DNA of 64,000 nt from Tritrichomonas musculus. Lineage: Eukaryota; Parabasalia; Tritrichomonadida; Tritrichomonadidae. The stretch spans positions 3,410,001 through 3,474,000 of the forward strand of contig JAPFFF010000014.1 of NCBI GenBank assembly GCA_039105265.1, in the 5' to 3' direction. Numbering within the stretch: position 1 is the first letter of the stretch; each line of letters begins with the position of its first letter. The notes beneath the pieces were generated by a model. That model was not told the DNA's origin. It saw only the letters and a program-made list of their open reading frames with translations, and ran no database searches. A program made the position numbers and the translations under genes. Shown one piece after another: positions 1 through 9,408 of this stretch.

Positions 1-969
1 CTTTAAAATAGTTTCAAATTGTGATATTGCAAACTTTTGTGTTGGCATCGGATCTTTTGAAGCTTGGCTTGCGTCATAGATGATATTAATGAAAATAACT
101 GTCGCGGAAATGATGATATTTGATGGATTATCATAGTCATATAAGTCTATTTTTCTGTCTTTTTTGGATAAATAATGTTCAATGACATTTCGACAAAGGT
201 CAAGTAAATTTGATAGTAATGAAGGATATAATGATAAAACAGATGATAAGTATCCTGCTGCCCAATCAGGAAGAGTTAATGCGTGCTTTAAAATTAATAG
301 AAAATTGCTATCAAAATCTTTGTCTGTTTCAAAGAATATTGTCATGCAAAACAAAAGTATGATTGATCGTACATGATGAGCTGTATTGGGAGGATCATTT
401 ATAATAATATCATTTACCAAATTTGTAAATGATATGTTGAGATCATTTAGTTGGCACTGTTTTGAATAGTATTTAAGGGCAACTGGTATATCGCATACAA
501 CAGTTTCATTTAATAAAAGATCATTTTTATGCGGATTTAAATGATAGTATGCAATCGATTTATTTTTTTCAGGTTTTTCTTTTTGTTCATCATAAATTGT
601 CATTAATGCATATGGAAAACCTTCTGGATCTTGAAGTAAATCTTGAATGGCACGTTTTGCTTTTTCGCGTAAATCAGGGGTTATTTCTTTGCGAATCATT
701 TTTCCAATATAATTATTAAAATTTGATATTTTTTCTTTTGTAGATTCATCAAAATCAATATTTTTTGGCATATTATCACATAGCCTTGGATTGGCTGGAT
801 GGCGAAGAGTTAAGTGAATTGCTTCAACAGCAGTTTCGTTTGGATTATCAAATTTATATTTAAAGCTCCTACATGTTTTACATGTATCATTGTCACACGA
901 ACCACATTCACACCCAACTGTCAACTGTTTGAAATAGAGCTTGATAAGATCTTTAGTATCATAGATCAT
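1..969 (-). CDS. HECT-type E3 ubiquitin ligase, N-terminal part (AZUL domain), partial
   Basis: The frame opens at ATG 969 on the minus strand and runs off the left edge, so 323 residues are visible and the catalytic HECT domain would lie outside. Residues about 5-65 match the AZUL zinc-binding domain that begins UBE3A-type ligases: LIKLYFKQLTVGCECGSC, then CKTC, and a last cysteine in RLC near residue 64, with the pattern C20, C25, C30, C33, C64. The rest is a helical region such as lies between AZUL and HECT in UBE3A homologues. The family transfers ubiquitin to substrates through a HECT cysteine. I see no break in the visible part. The AZUL call is strong; that a HECT domain follows is inferred from family architecture. 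Confidence 0.75.
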   Translation of the reverse strand, partial: MIYDTKDLIKLYFKQLTVGCECGSCDNDTCKTCRSFKYKFDNPNETAVEAIHLTLRHPANPRLCDNMPKNIDFDESTKEKISNFNNYIGKMIRKEITPDLREKAKRAIQDLLQDPEGFPYALMTIYDEQKEKPEKNKSIAYYHLNPHKNDLLLNETVVCDIPVALKYYSKQCQLNDLNISFTNLVNDIIINDPPNTAHHVRSIILLFCMTIFFETDKDFDSNFLLILKHALTLPDWAAGYLSSVLSLYPSLLSNLLDLCRNVIEHYLSKKDRKIDLYDYDNPSNIIISATVIFINIIYDASQASKDPMPTQKFAISQFETILK

Positions 970-1306
970 TTTAATTTTGAATTAAAATTTGGTTTAAAAA
1001 ATTTTTTTTTTTGGCAATTTTGGTTTAAATCGTGAAAATATAACCTTAACGATCATTTATAAATTTTACAGTTACATCAAAGAATCTATTTCTTCAATAC
1101 AATTTGAACACATGAGTTACAATGTAAAATATCAATTAAGGGAATCTAAGCAAAATATATATCTATCTGGGGAGGACTTTCAAATATTCTTTGTATGTTG
1201 ATTATTAAAATATAAAGTAATTAAAATAGGTTACGAAAATATTTACAGATATTAGAAACAATAGTTATTTTGATAAAATAATGTTTTGTATAACCTAAGA
1301 GTTTGC

Positions 1307-1580
1307 TTATGGAAGAATAGGATTCTTATGTTCTTGGGAGCGGAGATCTTGAGCAATAAAGCAAACCTCATCGCCACGGACAAAAAAGCAGTCGTATGAT
1401 TTTTGAATAACTTTACCATCTTCAACTGTTTTGACATTAACAGGATAAAACACAAGATTAGTTGATTGGTCGCAGACTCGAAGACAACCTTCATAAACAG
1501 TTCCATCTTGTCCCATAACGATAACATCCTCTGGTTTTAGAAATAGAATAAATACGCCCAATAAATGATGAAGCAGACAT
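1307..1580 (-). CDS. LSM8: LSm8-like U6 snRNA-binding protein, two exons (1556-1580 and 1307-1530)
   Basis: The Sm fold is clear: the Sm1 part reads DVIVMGQDGTVYEGCL then DQSTNLVF, and the Sm2 part reads FFVRGDEVCFIA, closest to the VRGD of LSm8. LSm8 closes the LSm2-8 ring on the U6 snRNA 3' end in the nucleus. The long frame has no ATG before the domain. In another frame an ATG at 1580 gives MSASSFIG, followed at once by a GT...AG stretch of 25 bases (1531-1555) whose removal restores the frame as ...FIG-QDVIVMG. The result is 82 residues with a normal LSm8 N-terminus. The intron is inferred from frame, splice ends and homology; an alternative is translation from TTG at 1561. Another LSm paralogue cannot be excluded. 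Confidence 0.7.
1531..1555 (-). other. Predicted 25-base spliceosomal intron in the LSm8-like gene
   Basis: On the minus strand the stretch starts GTATTT, holds CTAAAA about 10 bases before its end as a possible branch site, and ends CCAG. It falls after the first base of a codon (phase 1). Removing it joins MSASSFIG to QDVIVMG in frame. Very short introns of about this size are known in Trichomonas vaginalis. No transcript data were available. Confidence 0.65.
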
Positions 1581-2072
1581 TAATTTATTTTATTTACAAT
1601 TTTTTGAATAAGTTTAGTTAAAAAGTTTTAGGTTTATAAAATACAAATATCAGCCTATCATAGCCTCAAACTTAGTAATTTGCAGGCTATATTAACAGAT
1701 AGAATTCATTTAATACATTTTATCCATATATATCAACTAGATATCATTTTTATTATATTTTAACATGCTTTTCTATTTTTTAACTAAGCAATGCTAAAAT
1801 ATCATATTAACAAGTATTTTACCAATAATGGAGGTATTTATTAAATAAATATACCATGCGCTGTATATTTGAAGTATTTTGAATTACATTATATATTGAA
1901 AACAAATATAAATCATATAAAATAAATAAATAACAAAAGTACATAAAAGTAATTAATGTATAAGTTTTATTAACACTTTTTTTGCAAATTCCTCCAAAAA
2001 ATTGCAAAAAAATAAAATTAGAAACGCATTAATATAAAAACAACATTAATTTTTTGCATACATGATAAGATT
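1581..2072. other. AT-rich intergenic spacer
   Basis: This spacer lies between the 5' end of the LSm8-like gene and the 3' end of the kinase. It has only short random frames and a weak 7-bp stem (ATAGCCT/AGGCTAT) near 1659-1690. I see no RNA gene. Confidence 0.5.
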
Positions 2073-3020
2073 TCATTCATTTCTAGATGTTTTTGCATAT
2101 GTGGTATAATTATTATCTTTCAAATAATCAAAGGTTAATTTTTTCATTATAAGGTTTTTCTTTATTGGAAGTTGTTTGAATCCAATAAAGAAGTAATCAT
2201 CTTTGATAAGATCATCAATTGTTGGTCTGCTTTCTGGCTTTATTTGGGTACATTTTTCAACTAATGAACGAAGTTTTTTCTCCATTCCTTGTCGAATTGA
2301 TAAATTACCACGAATAATCTGTTGAACAATGTAATCTTGATCTCCATCTTTGAATGGGAATTGCAATTCTGAAAGTGAATATAGTGTAATACCAATTGAC
2401 CAAATGTCACTTTTTAATGTATCAAATTTTCCTTTATAAAAAAGTTCTGGCGCGGCATAATAAAGTGTGCCATTTTTTGATTCATCACCTGCAATTTTGG
2501 AAGTTCTTGAATATCCAAAATCGCATAATTTTGCGGAATAATTCTTTCCAAGCAAAATGTTTTCTGCTTTAATATCCCCATGCGAAATTCCTTTGCTATG
2601 AAGATATTTAATTGCTGATAAAAATCCTAAGATAATTTTTTTCTTTTGATTATCACTGAGAAAGCCGTGCTTGGTAGCATATGTCAACAAATCACCATTT
2701 TCACAATATTCCATTATGATTACAATAAATTTTTCCTTTTTGTTGTTTTCAATTTCAAATGAATCTTGGAGTTTAACGATGTGAGGATTATCAAGTTTTC
2801 TTAAAAGTTCAATTTCTGTGTAAATAGAATTGAGTATGTGACGATTTTCAACATCGACTTTAGAAATTATTTTTGCGGAATATTGCTGTCCTGAATATAT
2901 ATTTTTTACGAGGCAAACAACAGAGGTACTTCCACAGCCAAGCACTGCCACAATATTATAGGCTTTAAATGTCATAGGAACATCAATTGGATAAGAATCT
3001 TCTGTCTGAGTATGTAACAT
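2073..3020 (-). CDS. Serine/threonine protein kinase (CAMK-like, HGD catalytic loop)
   Basis: 315 residues, a single kinase domain at about 21-280 with a short tail. The glycine loop is LGCGSTSVV (27-35). K50 in YSAKII is the ATP lysine. The catalytic loop is SHGDIKAENIL with D149 and N154, and the metal-binding DFG is at 167-169. APE is at about 190-192 and the C-lobe motif DIWSIGITLY follows. All catalytic residues are present, but the usual HRD arginine is glycine (G148), so the kinase is of the non-RD kind and probably does not need activation-loop phosphorylation. The sequence fits the large CAMK/AMPK-like set of trichomonads; the substrate is unknown. The ATG at 3020 is chosen because TCATT lies 15 bases upstream. 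Confidence 0.9.
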   Translation of the reverse strand: MLHTQTEDSYPIDVPMTFKAYNIVAVLGCGSTSVVCLVKNIYSGQQYSAKIISKVDVENRHILNSIYTEIELLRKLDNPHIVKLQDSFEIENNKKEKFIVIIMEYCENGDLLTYATKHGFLSDNQKKKIILGFLSAIKYLHSKGISHGDIKAENILLGKNYSAKLCDFGYSRTSKIAGDESKNGTLYYAAPELFYKGKFDTLKSDIWSIGITLYSLSELQFPFKDGDQDYIVQQIIRGNLSIRQGMEKKLRSLVEKCTQIKPESRPTIDDLIKDDYFFIGFKQLPIKKNLIMKKLTFDYLKDNNYTTYAKTSRNE

Positions 3021-3032
3021 TTGTTTTTGAAT

Positions 3033-3037
3033 AATGA
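3033..3037 (-). promoter_or_regulatory. Initiator (Inr) TCATT of the kinase gene
   Basis: TCATT read on the minus strand lies about 15 bases before the ATG at 3020. It fits the trichomonad initiator TCA(+1)Y(T/A), with transcription expected at the A. Confidence 0.45.
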
Positions 3038-4930
3038 TATGATTTGGCGTTTTAGGTAGCTATTATTCTCAATAAAAAAATAATTAAATATTGAAAAATA
3101 ACTTTATTCTGATTTATTTAATAAATATAAAATTAATTTTTATATAGTTATGATTTAAATTAACAATTATAAAAAGAAATATAATTAATAAAGATAAATA
3201 TATATATTAAATTAGGATATGATATTAGAAAAAAAACAATAAAAAAATTTTCTCTTAAAAGTGAGTTTATATTTTAAATTTTAAGAGTGATTATTTTGTA
3301 ATTCACAATTATTGAATACATAATAAAATTCAAATTTTGAAATTGAAATTTCAAATAATATTGAAATCTACATTCTCAATCTTATCTTTATTCATTCAAT
3401 TTTTTTTATATGTTCATTAAAATTATATTTACAAAAACTTAATAACATTTTATATATCACAAAATTAATAAAAACAAATTAATATGCAGATGTATATTTG
3501 ATAGCCATATCTTTTTCTCAATTTTCAAAATATTTTCAAAAAATTCAGTTAATTAATTCAATTTGATATCCTTAATAGTACTTGATTAATTGCTAAAACT
3601 ATTGAAATCATTTGAAAAAATGATTTATTTATGCACTTATATAAAAAATAAAAAAGCAAAAAAATTGAGTGCTTTTGAAATCATCAGAAAATATTTATTT
3701 TATATTTCACTTTTTCTAAAATATTTATATCAAATTTGAATTAATCAATGTTGATAAAAAACTTTTTAATAGAATATCAATATATCATAATGTAAAACCA
3801 TCAAAGAGTTGATTGAATAAAATTATATAGTTTGTATAAACTTTAGCGTAATAATCCTTTGTAACCGCATTGAAATAACAACATCTTCATTATTTGGAAA
3901 GGGACTGTAATCACATAAATGTTTTTATAAATTAAAGAGTAGAGAAATCCTAACACTTAATTTATTACCTCAAAAAAAACATTTCATAAATTTTTGAAGA
4001 TATTCATCAAAATAAAAACACAATTGCCAATAAAATTCTTTTTAGGATTGAAATTTAATAATATTGCCTTCTGAAATAACAAGCTAGTAATTATTATATT
4101 AAAACCATTTAAATATATATTTTACCTGATCTAAAACAAAATTGAAAATGAATTCATTTTGAGATAAACATCAATTTGATTATAACGCAATTATACATTT
4201 ATATATATATATATTTATATGATATGTTTTTATTATACATTTAACTTAGAATCAGAAAAAAATTTAAAAAAAATATATCTTACTTTCAAATACAAATTGG
4301 CGTTTTTTATCTTCATTATTTTACATAACAATTTGATTTAAAATTGCATTCATTATTGATATCATTTTTTACATTTTGATTTTTATGGATTTTCTCAAAT
4401 TTATTTATTTAGATTGATATTATTATATTTCAAGAATAATTCTTTTCCAAAAATTATTCAAAAGCTTAAATTAGTAATTTACAAGCTTGATAGTATCAAG
4501 TATCTTTTGCTATTCTATGAAAAAATATTCACAAAAGCATATTCAAGAATAGTTTTGAAGTATAGATAATTATGAGACTTTGTAGGAGGTCGACGACAAA
4601 AAATTTCAATATTTAATCCATTTTATAGTCTTTATTTATCTATATATAAATTCATGTATTTTTATTAATTAATAATAGATTTTTAAATGCTATATTCCAT
4701 GATATTTATATTTATTATGTTTAACGTCTGTTCTGAATTTCATTTTATAAAAAGGAATATAAGGCAAATCACTTATTTACATCAATGTAAATATAATAAA
4801 TACCACATGTAAAATATAAGTATTTGATAATATTAAAACAAAATTCATTATACTATAAAATAATACTATTTATTTAATAAAATAAAATCAACTGAAAAAG
4901 TTTGCCGACGGATTTTAATAAAATCATTTT

Positions 4931-5167
4931 ATCAGATTGGCCAAAAGTAATTTATTCATTTTTCCTGACTTTGTTTATTTTTCACTCAAAAAAATGAATA
5001 AATTTATATAATTTCCGTATCACTTAATATTTAAAATTGAAATTAAAATATCTCTATATATCTGATATATTTCAACAAGATAACCAATAATATATATTTA
5101 CAATTATTATAAAGATATTTTAGATTAAATCAGCTATGCATACTCAATTACTTTTGGCCAATCTGAT
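4931..5167. mobile_element. Small inverted-repeat element, possible MITE
   Basis: Two perfect 22-bp inverted repeats (4931-4952 and 5146-5167) enclose about 190 bp of AT-rich, non-coding DNA. The repeat core GGCCAAAAGTAATT resembles the ends of some Tc1/mariner elements. I could not find an exact target duplication, so the family is only a suggestion. Confidence 0.45.
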
Positions 5168-5184
5168 TGTTTTTAGGTAGACAT

Positions 5185-5255
5185 AATAAAGGACACAGCA
5201 TTCAAATTTGAAGTATTCTAAGAAAAAATTCTAGCATGCTGAAATGTCCTTTATT
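5185..5255. repeat. Hairpin
   Basis: AATAAAGGACACAGCAT pairs with ATGCTG(aaa)TGTCCTTTATT, giving an interrupted 17-bp stem with a 34-base loop. It lies 18 bp after the inverted-repeat element at 4931-5167. Its role is unknown. Confidence 0.5.
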
Positions 5256-5523
5256 CAATCTATCTGTTTTTATCATAATATAAGATCACTGATTCAACAT
5301 TTGTATTTATTTTTAGAAGAATAAAAGGAATATTTTATTTTAAACTTTATTTATTAATGAATTAATAAGATATTTTAATTTGAAAATACTATTCGATCCA
5401 ATTTTCATTACAAAATCTTTTTAATTCATGGTAAAATTAATTTGCAAATTAATTTTAAAAGATCAAATTTAAATATTTCAAACAACAAAAAATTTATCAC
5501 ATTCGTCCCGTCCTAGTCGTTCA

Positions 5524-6285
5524 ATGCATTCGGCAAGTATAAAATCTTCTATTCATTCATCACAAAGAGGCTGCTCAGTTCAACAAAAACCTGAAAATCC
5601 CACCAGAAGATTAATGGTTTATCAAACAAATCCTCATTCCGCTGAATCTATATTATCATCTCAAAAAATGTATCCAGGAACTGAGGGAACAATCGGGGCT
5701 GGAATTTACTTTGCTCGAACAACGACAGAAACAGATCAAAAAGCACATTCAAAAGGAACATGGCTGATGTTTATATAGGCAAAACTGCACTTGATACAAA
5801 TTTTGGACCAAAAGGTGTAACTTCGATTCTTTACACAAAATACTCTACTGGAAAAGAATACATTGTTCAAGATCCTGATCGAGTTAAAAACATTCGCTAT
5901 TTAGATGGAGTTCGGCCAAAAAATGATATTGTTCAAATGAGATCAAGAATGCCATTAATATATGCGACAACAGCCAAAAATGCTCCAGAAATCATTAAAA
6001 ATCAAAAGATCCCAGCTGAAAATCGTCAAGATATCATAGGATATGGCCATTATTTATGGGAAAATGTTCCAGATGCAAAACGATACTCAAAAAAAAGGGA
6101 ATGGAACATTTCTAGTTGCCGATGTTTATTTTCCTAACTGTTATGATAAAAATTCTAATCCTCTTGTTTCTGATATTCAAAAGTATGATACTTTCCGTGG
6201 CAAATATAAAAATACAAATTATTATATGGTTAAAAGTAGTGCGCAAATAGAAAGAATACATTATATTGGTGGTGTACGCCCATAG
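5524..6285 (+). pseudogene. Broken tandem ADP-ribosyltransferase-fold (PARP-like) gene
   Basis: Two related units of about 120 residues lie in tandem. Unit 1 has IGAGIYFARTT, ADVYIGKT, KEYIVQDPDRV and ends YLDGVRP. Unit 2 has IGYGHYLWE, VADVYFPN and ends YIGGVRP. The GxGIYFA core and the Glu-Tyr-Ile-Val strand near the end resemble the catalytic fold of PARP-type ADP-ribosyltransferases, with a tyrosine-rich variant of the usual His-Tyr-Glu set. The reading frame is broken in about two places, so no full protein is expected. Similarity between the units shows an internal duplication. Unit 2 has lost the canonical GIYFA core. The call rests on short motifs and should be treated as tentative. 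Confidence 0.5.
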
Positions 6286-6941
6286 AAAATATTTTTTTAA
6301 GGAGAACCTATAAAATCAATAAAATTTTGAATAAAATAAGATTTAATCGTTGAGGTCAAATATTTTTATTTTTCACCAAAACTTTTTACGAAAAATATTC
6401 TATTGAATTATATATTCTATGAGTTAATTCAATATTGAATAATTTACATTTTTTTAGGGAAGGAGAACCTTAACTATATATGTATATTTATAATATGCAT
6501 ATGCTATATTACTTTATTAACGTTCATAAAAATCATTGTTATCTTGAAAAAAAAAAAAAAAATATTAAAATATAATAAATTAGATTTAATTTGAAAACAC
6601 AATGATTTGCTAAAAAACTATAAATGAATCAAGATCAATTAGAAACAAATGACTTTTACAATTTCATTATTTATTTAAATATTGATGAATTATCAATGAA
6701 GAGTTTATAATGCATACCTTTTCCCAATTTAAATTGAAACTTGGAATCTTTATGATAGACACAAGAGTTAATTATTAATAAAATTTAACCAATAATGCTA
6801 TTTTTTATCTCAAAATCTGAAAATAATCATGTTATTTTTGGCGGGAAAATAAAATAATTCAAAAAATGCTATTTAAAATTTGTTTGAAATTAACTGTCAT
6901 ATTAACTTTTTGTGTTCAATTCTCTCTCCTATATCATATTA
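6286..6941. other. AT-rich spacer upstream of Myb gene
   Basis: No gene is seen. It contains a short poly-A run near 6548-6560. It ends with an AACTTTTT word and a TCATA initiator just before the Myb start. Confidence 0.5.
6934..6938 (+). promoter_or_regulatory. Initiator (Inr) TCATA of the Myb gene
   Basis: TCATA places the expected +1 A six bases before the ATG at 6942. Very short 5' leaders are usual in trichomonads. Confidence 0.45.
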
Positions 6942-7952
6942 ATGCAAGACAACCCAATTCCATTTCAAATTAATGATTCGTCGATAAATTTTTCTAGTTT
7001 TACTCAACCGACTCAAAATAATCCATCACAGCAACATCTTCACGCATCAGAAGTATCATCCAGTTTAACATCGTCAGATCCAACTACCAATGCTCTTAAT
7101 TTAAATGCAGCTCTTGCTGCAACAGTTGCAGCAGTAGCGGCAGTTGGAAGTGGTGGAAATCTTGGAAGTACTTTTAACACAACTCCAGCCCCAGCAAAAA
7201 AAATAACAAGACGAAAATTCACTCCAGAAGAAGATGAAATTTTGAAAAATCTAGTGGCAACTTTTGGGCCAACAGACTGGCAAACAATATCTCAGCATCT
7301 TGTTGGTAGAAATCCTAGACAATGCCGTGAGAGATGGAAACATTATATTTCTCCTGAAGTTGTTACAGGAAACTGGACAGATGAAGAGAATCAACTTCTT
7401 TTACTGAAATACAAAGATCATGGACCGCAATGGGCTATTATTGCAAAGTCATTTCCTGGGCGCACAGATATTGGTGTTAAAAATCATTACATATCGTTAA
7501 CAGCTCGTAGAAATCGAGAGATGGTAGTACTACAAGATCAGCAACATCAACAAATACAGCAAAGACCACAGCAAGCATCACATCAACAAATTCAATCAGA
7601 TCAAATTCATCAACAGCAAGGCATTCACCAAGATCAAAATATAGAGCAGAACCTTCAAATGCAATCTCAGCTTGGATTGAATTCAAATGATCCACAAGCT
7701 GACAGCATGAGTTCCAATAGTAACGATTCCAACATCAGCATTAACGATCAAGATTTTATGAGAGTTGTGCAAGATCAGTTTAATCAGATGAATTTAGCTC
7801 CAGAGCAAGTTCAACAGGTATTTCAGCAGGCTCTTCAGCAACAAGAACAACAGTCTCAAGTAATTCATGATGGTTCACAACTTACTCAACAAGAACAGCA
7901 AAAAATTAATTCTGAAGGGGATATTGTCTCAATTCCAAATTCTTCCGGTTAA
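6942..7952 (+). CDS. R2R3 Myb-like DNA-binding protein, Gln-rich
   Basis: 336 residues from the ATG at 6942; the open frame extends a little further back without an ATG. Residues 1-85 are Ser/Thr/Ala-rich with an alanine run near 57-68. Repeat R2 spans about 90-137 (KFTPEEDEILKNLV...RQCRERWKHYI) and R3 about 142-190 (NWTDEENQLL...GVKNHYISL), each with the spaced aromatic residues of Myb helices. Residues about 198-325 are strongly Gln-rich, as in activation domains. In trichomonads such factors bind promoter elements and control single genes, for example adhesin genes in T. vaginalis. The target here is unknown. Downstream of the stop lies a hAT-type MITE. Confidence 0.9.
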   Translation: MQDNPIPFQINDSSINFSSFTQPTQNNPSQQHLHASEVSSSLTSSDPTTNALNLNAALAATVAAVAAVGSGGNLGSTFNTTPAPAKKITRRKFTPEEDEILKNLVATFGPTDWQTISQHLVGRNPRQCRERWKHYISPEVVTGNWTDEENQLLLLKYKDHGPQWAIIAKSFPGRTDIGVKNHYISLTARRNREMVVLQDQQHQQIQQRPQQASHQQIQSDQIHQQQGIHQDQNIEQNLQMQSQLGLNSNDPQADSMSSNSNDSNISINDQDFMRVVQDQFNQMNLAPEQVQQVFQQALQQQEQQSQVIHDGSQLTQQEQQKINSEGDIVSIPNSSG

Positions 7953-8445
7953 TGAATTGAAGACGAAAAAATTTTTTTGTTTTTAATTTTATAAATGTAT
8001 TTTTTTTATTTTTATTTTCATTTTCAATAATGATTGTGATAAATTAGATGAGAAAGATGATAATGGACTGCATGGTATGCAGTTTTATTTTTGAAACCAG
8101 GAATGGTTATCAATAAGAAAAAAAACTAAATGGTTGATGTAAACTAACAACTTTTTGTATCAAATCGTTAAAATTTCATAAAATTTTCCAACAAAAAGTC
8201 GATTTTATCTCTTTTATCGATAACCATCCCTGTTTGAAACCAATTATTCATTAGTAATTATATGATCTTTGAGTCATTAGTATTAAATTTTTTGGAGTAT
8301 TGCCTATCATTCTAATTTTCAAATTTGCCTATATTATTTAACTCTGTAAATTAGTTATCTTAAAATATCTTTATTTATATAAAACAAGAGTTATTAAAAT
8401 AGTTTTAAGTATTTAGTTTAATCAATATAAATTTAAAAGATCTAA
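7953..8445. other. Convergent spacer between Myb and PTPA genes
   Basis: AT-rich spacer between converging genes. It holds the 135-bp hAT-type MITE described below; the rest shows nothing notable. Confidence 0.55.
8090..8240. mobile_element. hAT-type MITE (8098-8232) with 8-bp target duplication
   Basis: The element starts CAGGAATGGTTATCAATAA, and its other end, read in reverse complement, is CAGGGATGGTTATCGATAA. It is flanked by a perfect 8-bp direct repeat, TTTGAAAC (8090-8097 and 8233-8240). CAGGG-type ends plus an 8-bp duplication are the hallmarks of hAT transposons. At 135 bp and without coding capacity it must have been moved by another element's transposase. Confidence 0.8.
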
Positions 8446-9408
8446 TTATTCTTGTGCTTCTTCCTGTGGTTCGGTACCGTCACTTTCCCATTTCAAAACA
8501 GATCCGAATCTAAAGTGCTGTACAACTAAAAAACGATCCATAACTTCACCTCTGTACATTTTGATCATTCCATTATTAAGTTTTGTAAAGTGAGGCAAGT
8601 TTCTCAAAGAATAAAGCATCCTCGAATGCTCACTGAATGATCCTTTTTTAACTTGATAAAGATAATCGATCCATCTGCAATATATGTATTCATCCTTATG
8701 TGCCTTTGCTACAATTGGATCAATGACGTTAGCTGGAGTAATTTCGCTATGATCTATTAATTGAGAAGAACCGAAAACAAATGGGAGAGCAACATAATCG
8801 TCAACACCCCATGCTCCATGGGATCCAGCAGGTTCTTGATGATATCTATCTTGAACAGCTAAGGTAAGATCCCAGTAAGCCCAAAATACGTCAAAAACAA
8901 GTGCCATGCAATCTTGAGTATCAATAAGACCAAGAACAGCAAGCGATGTAATGAATGCTAAAAAGTTAAATTCATGACCAGTTCCATAATCAATTCTGGT
9001 CCATGAACCAAATGATTGGCAGAAGTATTCACAAGCATCCTTATTATCGGTAACCTCTTTTAGAATTTCGGCACGTTCATTATAAACACGAGTAAGGAAA
9101 ATACGGAAAGCGCGGTTACCAAACCTCATTGGCTGTTTCAAAGGTTCGACTTCATTGAGAATTTTCCTGACATTATTTAAAGCACCAATAATATTGTGAA
9201 TAATTGGTCGTTTCACCCTTTCTGCACTACGGGGCTTAGATTTTACCGAATCATTAAGACGAACAAGTACGTCATATATATAATTATAAGCTGGCGAATC
9301 GTTCCATTTCATTATATCGTTTTCTGAGTTAATGTTCTTTGAAAGTTCACTTAACTCAAGAATATCAGCAGCATTTGGATCTTCAACAGAGTCTGCTATA
9401 GATGCCAT
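8446..9408 (-). CDS. PTPA: PP2A activator PTPA (phosphotyrosyl phosphatase activator)
   Basis: 320 residues, the normal length of the catalytic core of PTPA/Ypa proteins. Conserved blocks are present in order: FGNRAFRIFLTRV, SFGSWTRIDYGTGHEFNF, EPAGSHGAWGVDDY, LPFVFGSSQL, FSEHSRMLY, and GMIKMYRGEVMDRFLVVQHFRFG. PTPA is a peptidyl-prolyl isomerase and ATP-dependent chaperone that makes PP2A catalytic subunits active, in cytosol and nucleus. Nothing essential seems missing. The ATG at 9408 starts a short acidic leader. A PP2A B''-type regulatory subunit is encoded 17 kb away in this window, but no operon is implied. Confidence 0.95.
   Translation of the reverse strand: MASIADSVEDPNAADILELSELSKNINSENDIMKWNDSPAYNYIYDVLVRLNDSVKSKPRSAERVKRPIIHNIIGALNNVRKILNEVEPLKQPMRFGNRAFRIFLTRVYNERAEILKEVTDNKDACEYFCQSFGSWTRIDYGTGHEFNFLAFITSLAVLGLIDTQDCMALVFDVFWAYWDLTLAVQDRYHQEPAGSHGAWGVDDYVALPFVFGSSQLIDHSEITPANVIDPIVAKAHKDEYIYCRWIDYLYQVKKGSFSEHSRMLYSLRNLPHFTKLNNGMIKMYRGEVMDRFLVVQHFRFGSVLKWESDGTEPQEEAQE

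Larger units (their letters stand above)
3021..5523. other. Long AT-rich intergenic region
   Basis: 2.5 kb of AT-rich DNA without a credible gene. It holds an AT dinucleotide run near 4200, a 22-bp inverted repeat pair (4931-4952 and 5146-5167) and a hairpin (5185-5255), listed separately. Confidence 0.6.
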
